Shown: piece after piece, positions 35,473-45,800 of the stretch
Numbering within the stretch: position 1 is the first letter of the stretch
Layout of the letters: each line of letters begins with the position of its first letter
Assembly: GCA_902798745.1 (NCBI GenBank)
Contig: CADBXM010000005.1
Span: forward strand, 29,768-93,767
Direction: 5' to 3'
Length of the DNA: 64,000 nt
Origin: an uncultured Eubacteriales bacterium
GTDB taxonomy: Bacteria > Bacillota > Clostridia > Peptostreptococcales > Anaerovoracaceae
Translations under genes and position numbers: made by a program
The notes under the pieces: model-generated
What the model was told of the DNA's origin: nothing
The model's database searches: none
What the model saw: only the letters and a program-made list of their open reading frames with translations

Positions 35473-36873
35473 TTAGCCTATGTTCAGTATAAGCCCCGCC
35501 ATTATGAAATATGTGCCTAGCGATACCATATCCGTGACTGATGCCATCATCGGGCCGGCCATCAGAGCCGGGTCTATACCAATCAGCTTCGCCAGCATCG
35601 GGAGAAGCGAGCCTATCAGCTTCGCGATGATAACGATGACGATCATGGACAGGCAGACGGTCAACGCCACACCCGGTGGATTGTGATCGAGTAATACTAT
35701 CCTGAGATAGTTTACCGCGCTCAGGCAAACGCCTACCACCAGAGCTATACGTATCTCTTTCCAGATCACCTTAAAAACATCTTCAAGTTCAATATCACCT
35801 GTAGCCATTCCTCGAATGACAAGTGTTGACGACTGCGTGCCTGAGTTACCGCCCGTGCCCATCAGAAGCGGCATGTAGATGACCAGACTGATCACCTGGC
35901 TCAGCGCGTCCTCGAAACTCTGGATTATTCCGCCGGTGATGAAGTAAGAGCACATCAGCAGGAAAAGCCACGGCAGTCTCGCCTTGACATGCTGCCATAC
36001 CGACATGTCGAGATATTCTCTGTCTGTCGAATCGATTACGCCGCCCATACGCTCGATATCTTCTGTAGTCTCCTCTTCGATTACTTCTAAGATATCGTCT
36101 ACGGTTACGATACCGACGAGCCTGAATTCGTTGTCCACTACCGGTATTGCCAGATAGCCGTATCTGGTGAACAGATCGGATACCTCCTCCTGGTCATCAT
36201 CCACATGGGCTACAACAGGATCCTCATGCATGAGATCCCCGACTATGGCTTCATCCGGAGCAATAACGAGAGTCTTCAGCGATATTACGCCCTGTAGCTT
36301 GCGCCCTCTGTCGAGCACGTAGCATGTATAGATCGTCTCGGAATCGAGTCCGACGTCTTTTATGTGCTCGAGAGCTTCTTTTACGGTATTTGTCTTTTTC
36401 AGATTGATATACTCAGGCGTCATCAGGGCGCCGGCGCTGTCCTCGTTGTATTTGAGGAAGGTATTGATCAGGCGGCGCTCGCTCTTTGGCGTCGTAGTGA
36501 GTATCTTGTCAACGATATTCGACGGGAGTTCTTCAAGTACGTCGATCATATCGTCGAAGTCGAGCTCATCGAGAATGTATTTGATCTCGGGATCAGTGAT
36601 GATATTAATGATATCGATCTGATCATCAACGGAAAGCTCCGCGAAAACATCTACGCTGATGTCTTTCGGAAGCGCTCTAAAGAGGACGACCATTCTCTGG
36701 AGGTCGAATTTTCGCCTGATATCCACCAGCATCTCAGCGATCTCGACTTCATTGTGTTTGAGAAGCTCGTCTCTGCAGCGGAAGTACTTTTTTTCTTCCA
36801 TGAGTTCAAATATCTTCTCGATGCTCTCGTCATAAGCCTGCTCCATGTCAGGGACGAGATTTACATTCTCCAT
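35473..36873 (-). CDS. mgtE: Magnesium transporter MgtE
   Basis: A 466-residue Mg2+ channel. The N-terminal helical domain (about 20-140), two CBS domains (about 150-280; seen as MTPEYINLKKTNTVKEALEHI and AIPVVDNEFRLVGIVTVDDILEVIEEE), a plug helix, and five membrane helices follow in the normal order. GGNSGTQSSTLVIRGMATGD is the strongly conserved pore block. AAAGGAGG precedes the ATG. It lies 27 bases after ligA, so it has no separate leader and no room for an M-box riboswitch. Confidence 0.95.
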   Translation of the reverse strand: MENVNLVPDMEQAYDESIEKIFELMEEKKYFRCRDELLKHNEVEIAEMLVDIRRKFDLQRMVVLFRALPKDISVDVFAELSVDDQIDIINIITDPEIKYILDELDFDDMIDVLEELPSNIVDKILTTTPKSERRLINTFLKYNEDSAGALMTPEYINLKKTNTVKEALEHIKDVGLDSETIYTCYVLDRGRKLQGVISLKTLVIAPDEAIVGDLMHEDPVVAHVDDDQEEVSDLFTRYGYLAIPVVDNEFRLVGIVTVDDILEVIEEETTEDIERMGGVIDSTDREYLDMSVWQHVKARLPWLFLLMCSYFITGGIIQSFEDALSQVISLVIYMPLLMGTGGNSGTQSSTLVIRGMATGDIELEDVFKVIWKEIRIALVVGVCLSAVNYLRIVLLDHNPPGVALTVCLSMIVIVIIAKLIGSLLPMLAKLIGIDPALMAGPMMASVTDMVSLGTYFIMAGLILNIG

Positions 36874-36900
36874 TGGACTGTCCTCCTTTCCGCGTTACTC

Positions 36901-38856
36901 TTACTTTAACATATCTATTATTTCATTTTCAGTTATGATTTCCACTCCGAGCTCACGGGCCGTGCGGTTCTTTGAAGAACCAGAATTCGGGTCGTTGGTG
37001 ATCAGGAAATCCGTTTTCGCAGATACAGACCCCGCCACCTTGCCGCCTTCGGCTTCTATCTCAGCTTTGAGTTCTTTTCTGTTTGAATAATGCTCGAGGC
37101 TTCCCGTGATGACAAAAGTCTTTCCATCGAGCTTGTTTCCGGCTGCTTCAAACGACTCGTCAAGTGTGAGCACTTCGAGCAGGTCCTTGATCTGTTCGGA
37201 ATTCGACTCATCTTTGAAATATGCTGCGTAATCTCTAGCGAGCACATCGCCCACTCCATCGATATCGGTAAGAGCCTCTTCATCGAGCCCCTGCATCTCC
37301 GGCCATTTATTCCTGCACGCCCTTGCGATCAAATTTGAGTTCTGCACGCCTATGCCCGGGACTCCGAGTCCGTAAAGCAGGCGAGCAGGTGTGGTATGAG
37401 ATGCCCTCTCAGCAGAAGCTGTAAGATTATCGAATGACTTCTTTCCGAAACCTTCCATATCTACTATATCATCTTCGAACCGTGATAGCTTGAATAAATC
37501 CGCGAATTCTCTGACCGCGCCTATACCGATCAGCTTTAAAAGCCCTGACTCAGAAAGCCCTTCTATATTCAGAGCATCTCTCTCAACGAAATGAGAGAAC
37601 TTCTTTACGTGCTTGGCCAGGCATTCAGGATTTGTGCAGTGGAGCGTCTTTGTCCCGTCTTCATCCTTTATTTCCGTTGCTCCTCCGCATACCGGGCATG
37701 TCGATGGGATCTCGATATTCCTGCTGCGGGTAAGGTTGCCGGCAAGCTGAGGGATGATCATATTGGCCTTGTATACCTGAACGATGTCTCCAATGCCGAG
37801 CTCGAGATCTTCCATTATATTGATGTTATGGACCGATGCTCTCGACACTGTGGTGCCTTCCAGCTCAACCGGGTCGAATATAGCGACCGGATTCAGAAGT
37901 CCTGTACGCGACGGGCTCCACTCTATCTCGCGAAGTGTTGTCTCCGCCTGCTGATCTCTCCACTTGAAAGCGATCGAATCCTTAGGGAATTTGGCTGTCT
38001 CGCCCAATGTCGCGGCATATGCTCCGTCATCGAGCGTCAGCACCAGCCCATCCGAAGGTATGTCAAAATTTGGGATCGCAGCCTCATACTTATCTATTTC
38101 GCCGAGAAGGTTGTTCTTGTCGACCATTACGTAGTCGACTATTTCAAAGCCTTGAGTCTTCAGCCATTCCATCCGCTCCTGTCTTGAATTGATCTCCATG
38201 CCTTCCAGTACCGTCAGATTGAAAGCGTAGAAATTGACGTTCCTCTCAGCCGTTACCTTAGGATCGAGCTGGCGAATGGAACCGCTGCAGAGGTTTCTCG
38301 GGTTTTTGTATTTCGCGTCGGCGTCGTCTATGGCCTCGTTTATCTTCTCAAAGTCGGAATACCTTATGACGGCCTCGCCTCTTAGCATGATCCGCCCTTT
38401 GTAAGGGATTGTCTTAGGAACATTTTTGCACTCGAGCACGTTAGCGGTTATAAGCTCGCCCTCTACGCCGTTCCCGCGGGTCACGCCCTGCACGAGCCTG
38501 CCGTTTTCATAAGTAAGTCCCACAGTGAGCCCGTCCAGTTTCCATGAGAGCAATCCCTTCTGATCGCCAAGCCAGGCTCTTAGTTCATCCCTGTCCTTGG
38601 TTTTGTTAAGGGAGAGCATCTTTATCTCATGAACGATTTTCGGAAGGCCCGCCGCCGTTTCAAAGCCGACGTTGACAGAAGGACTGTCGCTTCGGATATA
38701 TCCGGTCTCCGCTTCGAGCGCCAGAAGCTCGTCGTACATGTCATCGTACTCGTAGTTCGTGATGATCTCCGCGCCGTCGGTATAGTAGGCGCGCGAGGCT
38801 TCATTGAGCTTCTCCGTCAAGACATCTATTCTGTTTTTCTTCTCATCATTGTTCAT
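36901..38856 (-). CDS. ligA: NAD-dependent DNA ligase LigA
   Basis: Seals nicks in replication and repair. The 651-residue protein has the adenylation lysine in SWKLDGLTVGL, the OB-fold region, a four-Cys zinc finger (CPVCGG and CTNPEC), helix-hairpin-helix repeats, and a C-terminal BRCT domain beginning GKTFVITGSLEHYSNRKEL. Length is at the short end of the LigA range (about 650-690). The start overlaps the pcrA stop (ATGA), as in the common pcrA-ligA pair. Confidence 0.96.
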   Translation of the reverse strand: MNNDEKKNRIDVLTEKLNEASRAYYTDGAEIITNYEYDDMYDELLALEAETGYIRSDSPSVNVGFETAAGLPKIVHEIKMLSLNKTKDRDELRAWLGDQKGLLSWKLDGLTVGLTYENGRLVQGVTRGNGVEGELITANVLECKNVPKTIPYKGRIMLRGEAVIRYSDFEKINEAIDDADAKYKNPRNLCSGSIRQLDPKVTAERNVNFYAFNLTVLEGMEINSRQERMEWLKTQGFEIVDYVMVDKNNLLGEIDKYEAAIPNFDIPSDGLVLTLDDGAYAATLGETAKFPKDSIAFKWRDQQAETTLREIEWSPSRTGLLNPVAIFDPVELEGTTVSRASVHNINIMEDLELGIGDIVQVYKANMIIPQLAGNLTRSRNIEIPSTCPVCGGATEIKDEDGTKTLHCTNPECLAKHVKKFSHFVERDALNIEGLSESGLLKLIGIGAVREFADLFKLSRFEDDIVDMEGFGKKSFDNLTASAERASHTTPARLLYGLGVPGIGVQNSNLIARACRNKWPEMQGLDEEALTDIDGVGDVLARDYAAYFKDESNSEQIKDLLEVLTLDESFEAAGNKLDGKTFVITGSLEHYSNRKELKAEIEAEGGKVAGSVSAKTDFLITNDPNSGSSKNRTARELGVEIITENEIIDMLK

Positions 38857-41183
38857 TGAACGAGCTCCATCTTTACGAAACCCTTGCCGAGTTTCTTCTC
38901 GCCTACCGAATCAAACATCACGGTCATCGTCTTGGCATCCTGCTCTATCACCATGCCTTCACCGAATTTAGGGTGTCTCACGATATCTCCGTTATTGAAT
39001 TCCTGTACTGTGCCGGCTTTGCTGCTTGTTTCTTTTTTGGCTGCTCCCAAGCTGTCGAACGGTTTAGCAGAAGGCTTGCCGTAAAAACCATCTGCACTGC
39101 CGTGGGTCCTTCCTCCGAAGAAATAGTCGCCTGTATAGGAGCCTTCTCCTCTTAGCCCTGTTCCCAGTTCTACCTTCTCTTCCACAGTCTGATCGCCGTC
39201 CATGCAATCCCTGTCCATCTCGCCAAGGAAGCATGACTCCGTCTGAAAATCAGTTCGGCCATAGAGAGTGCGAAGCTGGGCGCCTGTGAGATAAAGTTTC
39301 TTCATCGCTCGCGTGATGCCGACATAGCAAAGCCTTCGCTCCTCTTCCATGCCGCCCTCTCTGTCGAAGGCAGCGTTGCCCGGGAACATGCCGTTTTCCA
39401 TGCCCGGCATGAATACAATAGGGAATTCGAGCCCCTTCGCCGAGTGAAGGGTCATCAGCACGACTGCGTCTTCGTCAGCATCGTGATTGTCTATATCTGA
39501 CATCAATGCTATCTGCTCGAGGAACGCTGAAAGCTCGGTCTGTGATTCTGCATCAAAGCCTTCGCCTATAAGTTCGAGCCTCTCCCTGTTCATCTCTTCT
39601 CTAAGGGCCTGTGCGCTCCCGTCAGCGAGTCCTTTTTCGAACTCAGCTATAACGGATTTGAATTCCATTATGTTCTCGATGCGGCTCTCTGCCTCTATGC
39701 TGTTCTGATCCTCGAGGGCTTTGAGATACCCCGAGCGGGTCAGTATGTTGTCGTAGATATCGGTGATGGTGAGGTTGGCCTGTTCATTTCTTATATCCTC
39801 TATCATGGAGATGAATTCCTCAACGGCTGTCCTCACTTTGTTTCCGAAGCCTGCTCTTAACTCGTCTTCGCAAAGAGCCTCATATATGGTAAGGTCATAT
39901 GCTTTCGCGTACTCCTCTATGCCTGAAAGGGTTTTGCCGCCGATGCCGCGTTTTGGCTCGTTGATGACCCTCAGCATCGACACATTGTCGCCGGGGTTTT
40001 CTATGAGTCTCAGGTAGGCCATGACATCCTTTATTTCTTTGCGGTCATAGTATCTGAGACCGGCCAGCACTCTGTACGGGATACCGCGGAAACTGAATTT
40101 TTCTTCAAAGCTTCTGGACTGGGCGTTCTTTCTGTAGAGTATGGCCATGTCCTTGAAAGCATATCCCTCATCGTAATGCAGTCTCTCTATCTCAGCACTT
40201 ATCCAGCGAGCTTCCTGCTTCTCGTCTTCAAGCCTTTTATATGTTATCTTCTCTCCGTCTTTTCTCTCCGTCCAAAGAGCTTTGACCTTGCGCTCCTTGT
40301 TGTTCTTTATGACAGAATTGGCGAGTTTGAGTATATTGCCGTCCGATCTGTAGTTCTGCTCGAGCCTTATCGTGAGCACGTCTTTAAAATCGTGCTCGAA
40401 ATCGAGGATGTTTCGAATGTCTGCTCCTCTCCACTGGTATATACACTGATCGTCATCGCCGACCACACAGAGATTGCCGTGCTTTGAAGCCAGCATTTTC
40501 ACCATCTTGTACTGCAGATAGTTGGTATCCTGATACTCATCGACCATTATGTATCTGAATCTGTCGGAATAGTATTCGCGTATATCTTCGTTCTGCTCAA
40601 GCAGCTTCACTCCATTCCAAAGGAGATCATCAAAGTCCATCGCGTTCGCTTCCATAAGTTCAGCCTGATAGCGCTTATAGACTTCATATATCATCTTGTC
40701 CTGAGGCAGCCCCCGGCTTCCGGCAAGGAATTCATCCGGGCCCTCTTCCCTTTCCTTGCACTTACTGATGACCGATATGATAAGCGATGTCGAAGTCAGT
40801 TTGTCATCGATCCCGAGGTCCTTGCTTATGCGCTTTATAAGCGTCTTCTTGTCGGTCTCGTCATATACTGTAAAGCCGGCCTTATAGCCGAGCCTCTCCG
40901 GCGAATACCGCAACATACGAAGGCACATGGCATGGAAGGTCATTATCCACATGCCGTAAGCCTCGCCTATAAGATCCTCAACACGCCCTCTCATCTCCGC
41001 AGCCGCTTTGTTGGTAAATGTCACGGCAAGGATGCTGCGTGGATCTATGCCGTTTTTCACCATATAGGCTATGCGGTGTGTCATGGTCGCAGTCTTGCCC
41101 GAACCCGCTCCAGCGAGTATCAGGACCGGACCATCGATCTGTCTTACCGCCCTATTCTGTTCACTGTTCAATGTCATTCGCAT
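38853..41183 (-). CDS. pcrA: ATP-dependent DNA helicase PcrA/UvrD
   Basis: Superfamily 1A 3'-5' helicase of 776 residues. Motif I is AGAGSGKTATMTHR, motif II is DEYQDTN, motif III includes VGDDDQCIYQWRGAD, and motif VI is VGITRAMKKLYLTGA. The C-terminal RNA-polymerase-interacting Tudor-like segment (FNNGDIVRHPKFGEGMVIEQ) supports PcrA. The first ATG (41183) has no good ribosome site, nor does the one two codons later (41177). Confidence 0.94.
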   Translation of the reverse strand: MRMTLNSEQNRAVRQIDGPVLILAGAGSGKTATMTHRIAYMVKNGIDPRSILAVTFTNKAAAEMRGRVEDLIGEAYGMWIMTFHAMCLRMLRYSPERLGYKAGFTVYDETDKKTLIKRISKDLGIDDKLTSTSLIISVISKCKEREEGPDEFLAGSRGLPQDKMIYEVYKRYQAELMEANAMDFDDLLWNGVKLLEQNEDIREYYSDRFRYIMVDEYQDTNYLQYKMVKMLASKHGNLCVVGDDDQCIYQWRGADIRNILDFEHDFKDVLTIRLEQNYRSDGNILKLANSVIKNNKERKVKALWTERKDGEKITYKRLEDEKQEARWISAEIERLHYDEGYAFKDMAILYRKNAQSRSFEEKFSFRGIPYRVLAGLRYYDRKEIKDVMAYLRLIENPGDNVSMLRVINEPKRGIGGKTLSGIEEYAKAYDLTIYEALCEDELRAGFGNKVRTAVEEFISMIEDIRNEQANLTITDIYDNILTRSGYLKALEDQNSIEAESRIENIMEFKSVIAEFEKGLADGSAQALREEMNRERLELIGEGFDAESQTELSAFLEQIALMSDIDNHDADEDAVVLMTLHSAKGLEFPIVFMPGMENGMFPGNAAFDREGGMEEERRLCYVGITRAMKKLYLTGAQLRTLYGRTDFQTESCFLGEMDRDCMDGDQTVEEKVELGTGLRGEGSYTGDYFFGGRTHGSADGFYGKPSAKPFDSLGAAKKETSSKAGTVQEFNNGDIVRHPKFGEGMVIEQDAKTMTVMFDSVGEKKLGKGFVKMELVQ

Positions 41184-41227
41184 AGATTAATATTTTATCA
41201 TATTTCGGGCGACAATTGGGCAAATAA

Positions 41228-41257
41228 AGAGACCGCATTCCTAAGAATGCGGTCTCT
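41228..41257 (-). terminator. Terminator of gdhA
   Basis: A perfect 13-bp stem (41228-41240 with 41245-41257) closed by a four-base loop, 38 bases past the gdhA stop, followed on the minus strand by TTTATTTG. Confidence 0.85.
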
Positions 41258-41295
41258 GTGGTTTGCGCGTTTCCGCTAAAGAGTCGTCTTACTGA

Positions 41296-42666
41296 TTATA
41301 CAAGACCCTGAGCCATCATAGCCTCAGCAACTCTCTCGAATCCAGCGATGTTAGCACCCTGAACAAGAGCGTTCTTGTTGCCATAGTACTTCTCACCAGC
41401 ATTAGCACATGCATTGTAGATGTTCTGCATGATCTGGTGGAGCTGAGCATAAACGTCCTCGTGCTGGAATACAGTGTGACCTGCGCACTGACCCATCTCG
41501 ATGCAGGAGCAAGCAACGCCGCCGGCGTTAGCTGCCTTAGCAGGACCAACTGCTACCATCTCGTCCATGAGGTATGCAAGAGCGTCATTTGTTGTAGGCA
41601 TGTTAGCGCCTTCGCAATAGAACTTGCAGCCGCCTTCAACGATAGCCTTAGCATGCTCCATGTGAACGTCATTCTGCATTGCGCATGGGATGAACATGTC
41701 AACCTTGATGCCGGCATCCTGCTGTACTGTCCAAGGCTTCTTGCCTGCGAAGAACTTAGCTTCTGGGAACTTCTCTGCGTAAGGTGCGCAGATGTTCTTG
41801 CCGGAGCTTCTGAGCTCGAGGAGGTAAGCAACCTTCTCATCTGTGCTGATGCCTTCTGGATCATAGATATATCCGTCTGGTCCGGAAATTGTGATGCACT
41901 TAGCGCCGAGTCTCTGGAGCTGCCAAGCTGTACCCCAAGCAACGTTACCGAAACCGGAGATAGCTACGACTTTGTCCTTGATCTCTTCGCCGTTGGCCTT
42001 GAGCATTTCCTCAGCGTACCATACGATACCGAAACCTGTAGCCTCTGTTCTTCCGAGGAGTCCGCCGTAAGGGATGTGCTTACCTGTGAGAACGCCACCG
42101 TCGAATCTGTCAGTGATTCTCTTGTACTGTCCGAAGAGGTAACCGATCTCTCTTGCGCCAACACCGAGGTCGCCTGCAGGAACGTCTGTGTCAGGACCGA
42201 TGTGTCTGTAGAGCTCTGTCATGAATGCCTGGCAGAATCTCATAACCTCTGCATCGCTCTTGCCGTTAGGATCGAAGTCCGAACCGCCCTTGCCGCCGCC
42301 GATTGGGAGACCTGTGAGGGAATTCTTGAAGATCTGCTCGAATCCGAGGAACTTAATGATTCCAGGATATACGCCAGGAGCGAATCTCAGACCACCCTTG
42401 TAAGGTCCGATAGCGCTGTTGAACTGATATCTGTAGCCCTTGTTGACCTGAACTTTACCTTCATCATCAACCCATACTACTCTGAATGTAACTCCTCTTT
42501 CAGGCTCTACGAGTCTCTCAAGAAGTGCGCACTCCTCATACTGAGGGTTAGCGTCCATAACTGGAGCGAGTGAAGTAAGAACTTCTTCTACTGTCTGATG
42601 GAATTCAACTTCGCCAGGGTTATTAGCCTTGCACTGTTCGATGACTCTTTCTACATAATTTGCCAT
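41296..42666 (-). CDS. gdhA: Glutamate dehydrogenase, hexameric type
   Basis: Interconverts glutamate and 2-oxoglutarate plus ammonia. The 456-residue protein is of the small hexameric family: GGLRFAPGVYPGIIKFLGFEQ and PIGGGKGGSDFDPNGKSDAE hold substrate lysines, DVPAGDLGVGAREIGYLFGQ follows, and VAISGFGNVAWGTAW is the nucleotide-binding loop. NADP specificity is usual for this group but is not certain from motifs. Codon choice is noticeably more restricted than in neighbouring genes, consistent with high expression, and leaves a long open antisense frame that is not a gene. Good promoter and AAGGAG site. Confidence 0.95.
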   Translation of the reverse strand: MANYVERVIEQCKANNPGEVEFHQTVEEVLTSLAPVMDANPQYEECALLERLVEPERGVTFRVVWVDDEGKVQVNKGYRYQFNSAIGPYKGGLRFAPGVYPGIIKFLGFEQIFKNSLTGLPIGGGKGGSDFDPNGKSDAEVMRFCQAFMTELYRHIGPDTDVPAGDLGVGAREIGYLFGQYKRITDRFDGGVLTGKHIPYGGLLGRTEATGFGIVWYAEEMLKANGEEIKDKVVAISGFGNVAWGTAWQLQRLGAKCITISGPDGYIYDPEGISTDEKVAYLLELRSSGKNICAPYAEKFPEAKFFAGKKPWTVQQDAGIKVDMFIPCAMQNDVHMEHAKAIVEGGCKFYCEGANMPTTNDALAYLMDEMVAVGPAKAANAGGVACSCIEMGQCAGHTVFQHEDVYAQLHQIMQNIYNACANAGEKYYGNKNALVQGANIAGFERVAEAMMAQGLV

Positions 42667-42730
42667 TGCGTATCACTCTCCTTGTAATAAAGCTTTATCA
42701 ATTGAGTGGGCATTATTTGCCCGTAGTTAA

Positions 42731-42758
42731 ATTTTAACATTCACGCATAAAAAGTCAA
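42731..42758 (-). promoter_or_regulatory. gdhA promoter
   Basis: On the minus strand TTGACT (42753-42758) and TAAAAT (42731-42736) are 16 bases apart, about 65 bases before the gdhA start. Confidence 0.6.
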
Positions 42759-42784
42759 CCGAAACACAAGCATAATCGGGACAT

Positions 42785-42822
42785 AAAAAGAGGGAGTTCG
42801 GCAGACTTTTACCGCGCTCCCT
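42785..42822 (-). terminator. Terminator of addA
   Basis: AGGGAG (42791-42796) pairs with CTCCCT (42817-42822), with CGG/CCG inside, followed on the minus strand by CTTTTTATG. It lies 13 bases after the addA stop. Confidence 0.7.
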
Positions 42823-42834
42823 TAATTTTGTAAA

Positions 42835-45800
42835 TTACAACATATTAACCGCTTCAGATACTGTGAAAAGATACAAATACGCTTCTCCGACATCCTTGCC
42901 GCTTCCCTTTCGGAGAGCCTCGGAATAAAGCTCTATCTGTACTTTGTACTCGTCCCGGATACGCCCGATCTCCACCTCGAGCGGACGGCCCGGATGTATG
43001 AAGCTCGACTTATAATCCAAGAGTATCATCTTGCCGTTTTCCTCAAAGCAGCAGTCGATGACACCCTGTACCATTATATCCCTGCCGCCTCTGTTTGTCC
43101 TGAGTGTGAACGGCTTTTCACGTTTCAGTGTGCCCGCCGCATCGGCCGCGATAGCTCTCTGTCCAAGATCACTCGCGAAAAATGCAGCGATCTTTGTGAG
43201 GTCAAGAGAATCATAGACCGCCTCATCTATGGCATCATGAGCACGAAGGAATCCCGCACGCTCCGCGATGTATGCCTCGTCTATATTGCCATCGGAATCC
43301 GTCACTTTCGAGAAGTCGATGAATTCCATTATTCGATGATAAGCAGTACCTATATCCGCCGCGCCCGCTTTTTTCTTCGCTACGGTATTTCTCCAGAGGT
43401 TGACCACCTCTGTATCTGCCTGACGAGCTGATATATCCGAGTCGTCATCGGCACTGTTCTTTGCCGCTTCGAGTTCTTCCCTGCGTATGGCGCTGACAGA
43501 ATACTTTGCCTTGGCATCCAGCATATACTCATGAGGATATTTGTAGCTGAATCTCCTGTCGATCTCGTCGTATAGCTTCTGCTCCTCAGCAGAAAGCGGC
43601 TTATCTGTATATTCTCTGATCGATCCCGTGTGACTGTTGGCTTTACTTGATACCTTTAATTCAAGAGGACTGATGCGGTATCTGTTGAAGCCCGACTTCA
43701 GCGTGTCCCCCATCGCCTTGAGGAAGTTCTGAGGATTTGCCACGTAGCTTGTGAGATCTTCCTCCGACTTGATCGTTCCGACCAAGAAGAGCTTGTTTCT
43801 GGCCCTTGTCATGGCTACGTAGAGCAGCCTCAATTCCTCCCTGTAACTGTCGCGTTTTGATTTGGAATTGATCGCCCTCTGTACAGACGTTGATCTCCAG
43901 TATTTTCTGTCCGGGTCGATATACGGCAGGCCCACTCCGACTCCTGAGTCAAAGCTGAATCCTTTCTCGTTATTATCGAACTGGAATCTGTGTCCAAGTC
44001 CCCCGACAATAACGAAAGGATATTCAAGACCTTTGCTCTTGTGTATAGTGCTTATGCGCACCACATTATCGTCTTTTCCTGATGTCGGTGTCTGACCGTT
44101 GCTTAGTTTCTTGCTCTTGAGCACATCCAGGAAGCCTATGAAAGAACTTAGTGTCGCAACACTGTCCTTGCTGAACTGCGCGGCTCTGTCAGCGAGCGAT
44201 CTTAAGTTTGCCTGTCGCATGGCTCCGCCCGGCATCGCTCCGACCATCCTGTAGTAACCCGAGTCCACAAGTACCTTCCATACAAGGTCCGGGAGCGGCA
44301 TCATTCGGGAGAGCGCTCTCCATTCCATAAGATCACTTACCGCACCCTGGACTTTCTTTTTGAGTTCGCCTTCAGGCCCGTCGGAAGCATACCACTCAAA
44401 AGCCTCAAAGAACGCATCCCGCCTGTTACCATAGGCGATCCTTATATTCGCAAGATCCTCCGGGTCGAACGAGAATATCTCTGAGTGGAGCACGGCTATA
44501 AGCGGCACATCACGTCTCATATTGTCTATGACCGAAAGGAGAGCCAGGGCTATCTCTATCTCCACAGTGTCGAAATAATCTTCGTTCCCTTCAATATGAG
44601 GCTCTATCCCGTGATCTCTCAGGGCTCTGCTCATAAGCTCGCCCCTGTATCTTACGGCGCGGAACAGGATAGCGATATCCCCCGGCTTTACTTTTCTCAC
44701 TTCACGCGTATTTGTATCGTAGAAATCGGTGCCTATGACGGACGCGCATAGCTTTGCGATGTATTCAGCCTCAGCTTCCTCTTTGGAGAGTTCTTCTTCC
44801 GCTGTGTCATCGTCTCCGATTTCTTCTATCCCGGTATCCGGATCCGCTTCTATATCGCTTCCTTCCTCTGTCAGGATATGGACTTCAGGTATGAAATCAT
44901 ATTCTTCGGGGCAATCAAGACCGGTGTACAGCATCGCTCTCTCGTCATAGCCCTCCATGATCCTTTTGAAGACATGGTTGATATACCTGATGGTCCTGTC
45001 GTTGGTCCTGAAGTTCTTTCCAAGATCGATGGCGAGCTCGTTCTCATCACCGCACTCGCTGAATTTTTTATACAATGCCTCAAAGATCTCAGGCTCAGCC
45101 TGGCGGAACTTATATATGCTCTGCTTGATATCACCTACCCTGAACACATTGTCGGGCCTTGCGACACTGCTGATGAGATGCTCCTGGATGTTGTTCGTAT
45201 CCTGGTATTCATCCACGAATATGTATTTGAACCTCTTGCGCAGTATCTCTGCGTTGTCCTTGTTCTTGAGGATCTCAACGGCATAGTGCTCCTGATCGGA
45301 AAAGTCCATCAGCCTATGCTCTTTTTTCTTTTCTCTGTATCTTCTCTCAAACTCTTCGAGCAGCTTCAGGTAGTAGATGGTATATCCGTAGCTGGCATTC
45401 ATCTCGCTGAGTCTGGTAGCGAAGTCGGGCACGAGATATCTGTTTTTGAAGCCGTCGAGTTCAGCCTTTATGATCTTCTCACGTATACGCTTTACTTCAG
45501 GTTTGATCGGCTCGTAAAGCTCTTTCTTATCTGCCGCTCTTACGCTTATCATAGCTTTTGGGAAAGCCTCGATTGCATTCAGCACACCGTCATCAAAGCC
45601 GGATGATGCAAGACGCGATATTATCTCTACAGCAGCCTCTGCCTGAGGTTTAAGCTTGCCTTCGTAGATTTCAGCCAAACCGGCATTTTCAAAAATGGTC
45701 TGAAGTTTGTTCAGAGCGCCCAGCACTTTTTTGAATGCGTCAAGGCAGTCCTCACTCATGAGTTTTTGCAGGTCTGAACCTGCGAAAGATTCCGGAGTGA

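Noticed and set aside
36874-36900. M-box riboswitch for mgtE
   Set aside because: Only 27 bases lie between ligA and mgtE.
41437-42573. 378-codon open frame antisense to gdhA
   Set aside because: It mirrors the highly biased codons of gdhA; the product is Leu/Ser/Cys/Val-rich with no motif, and gdhA is certain on the other strand.
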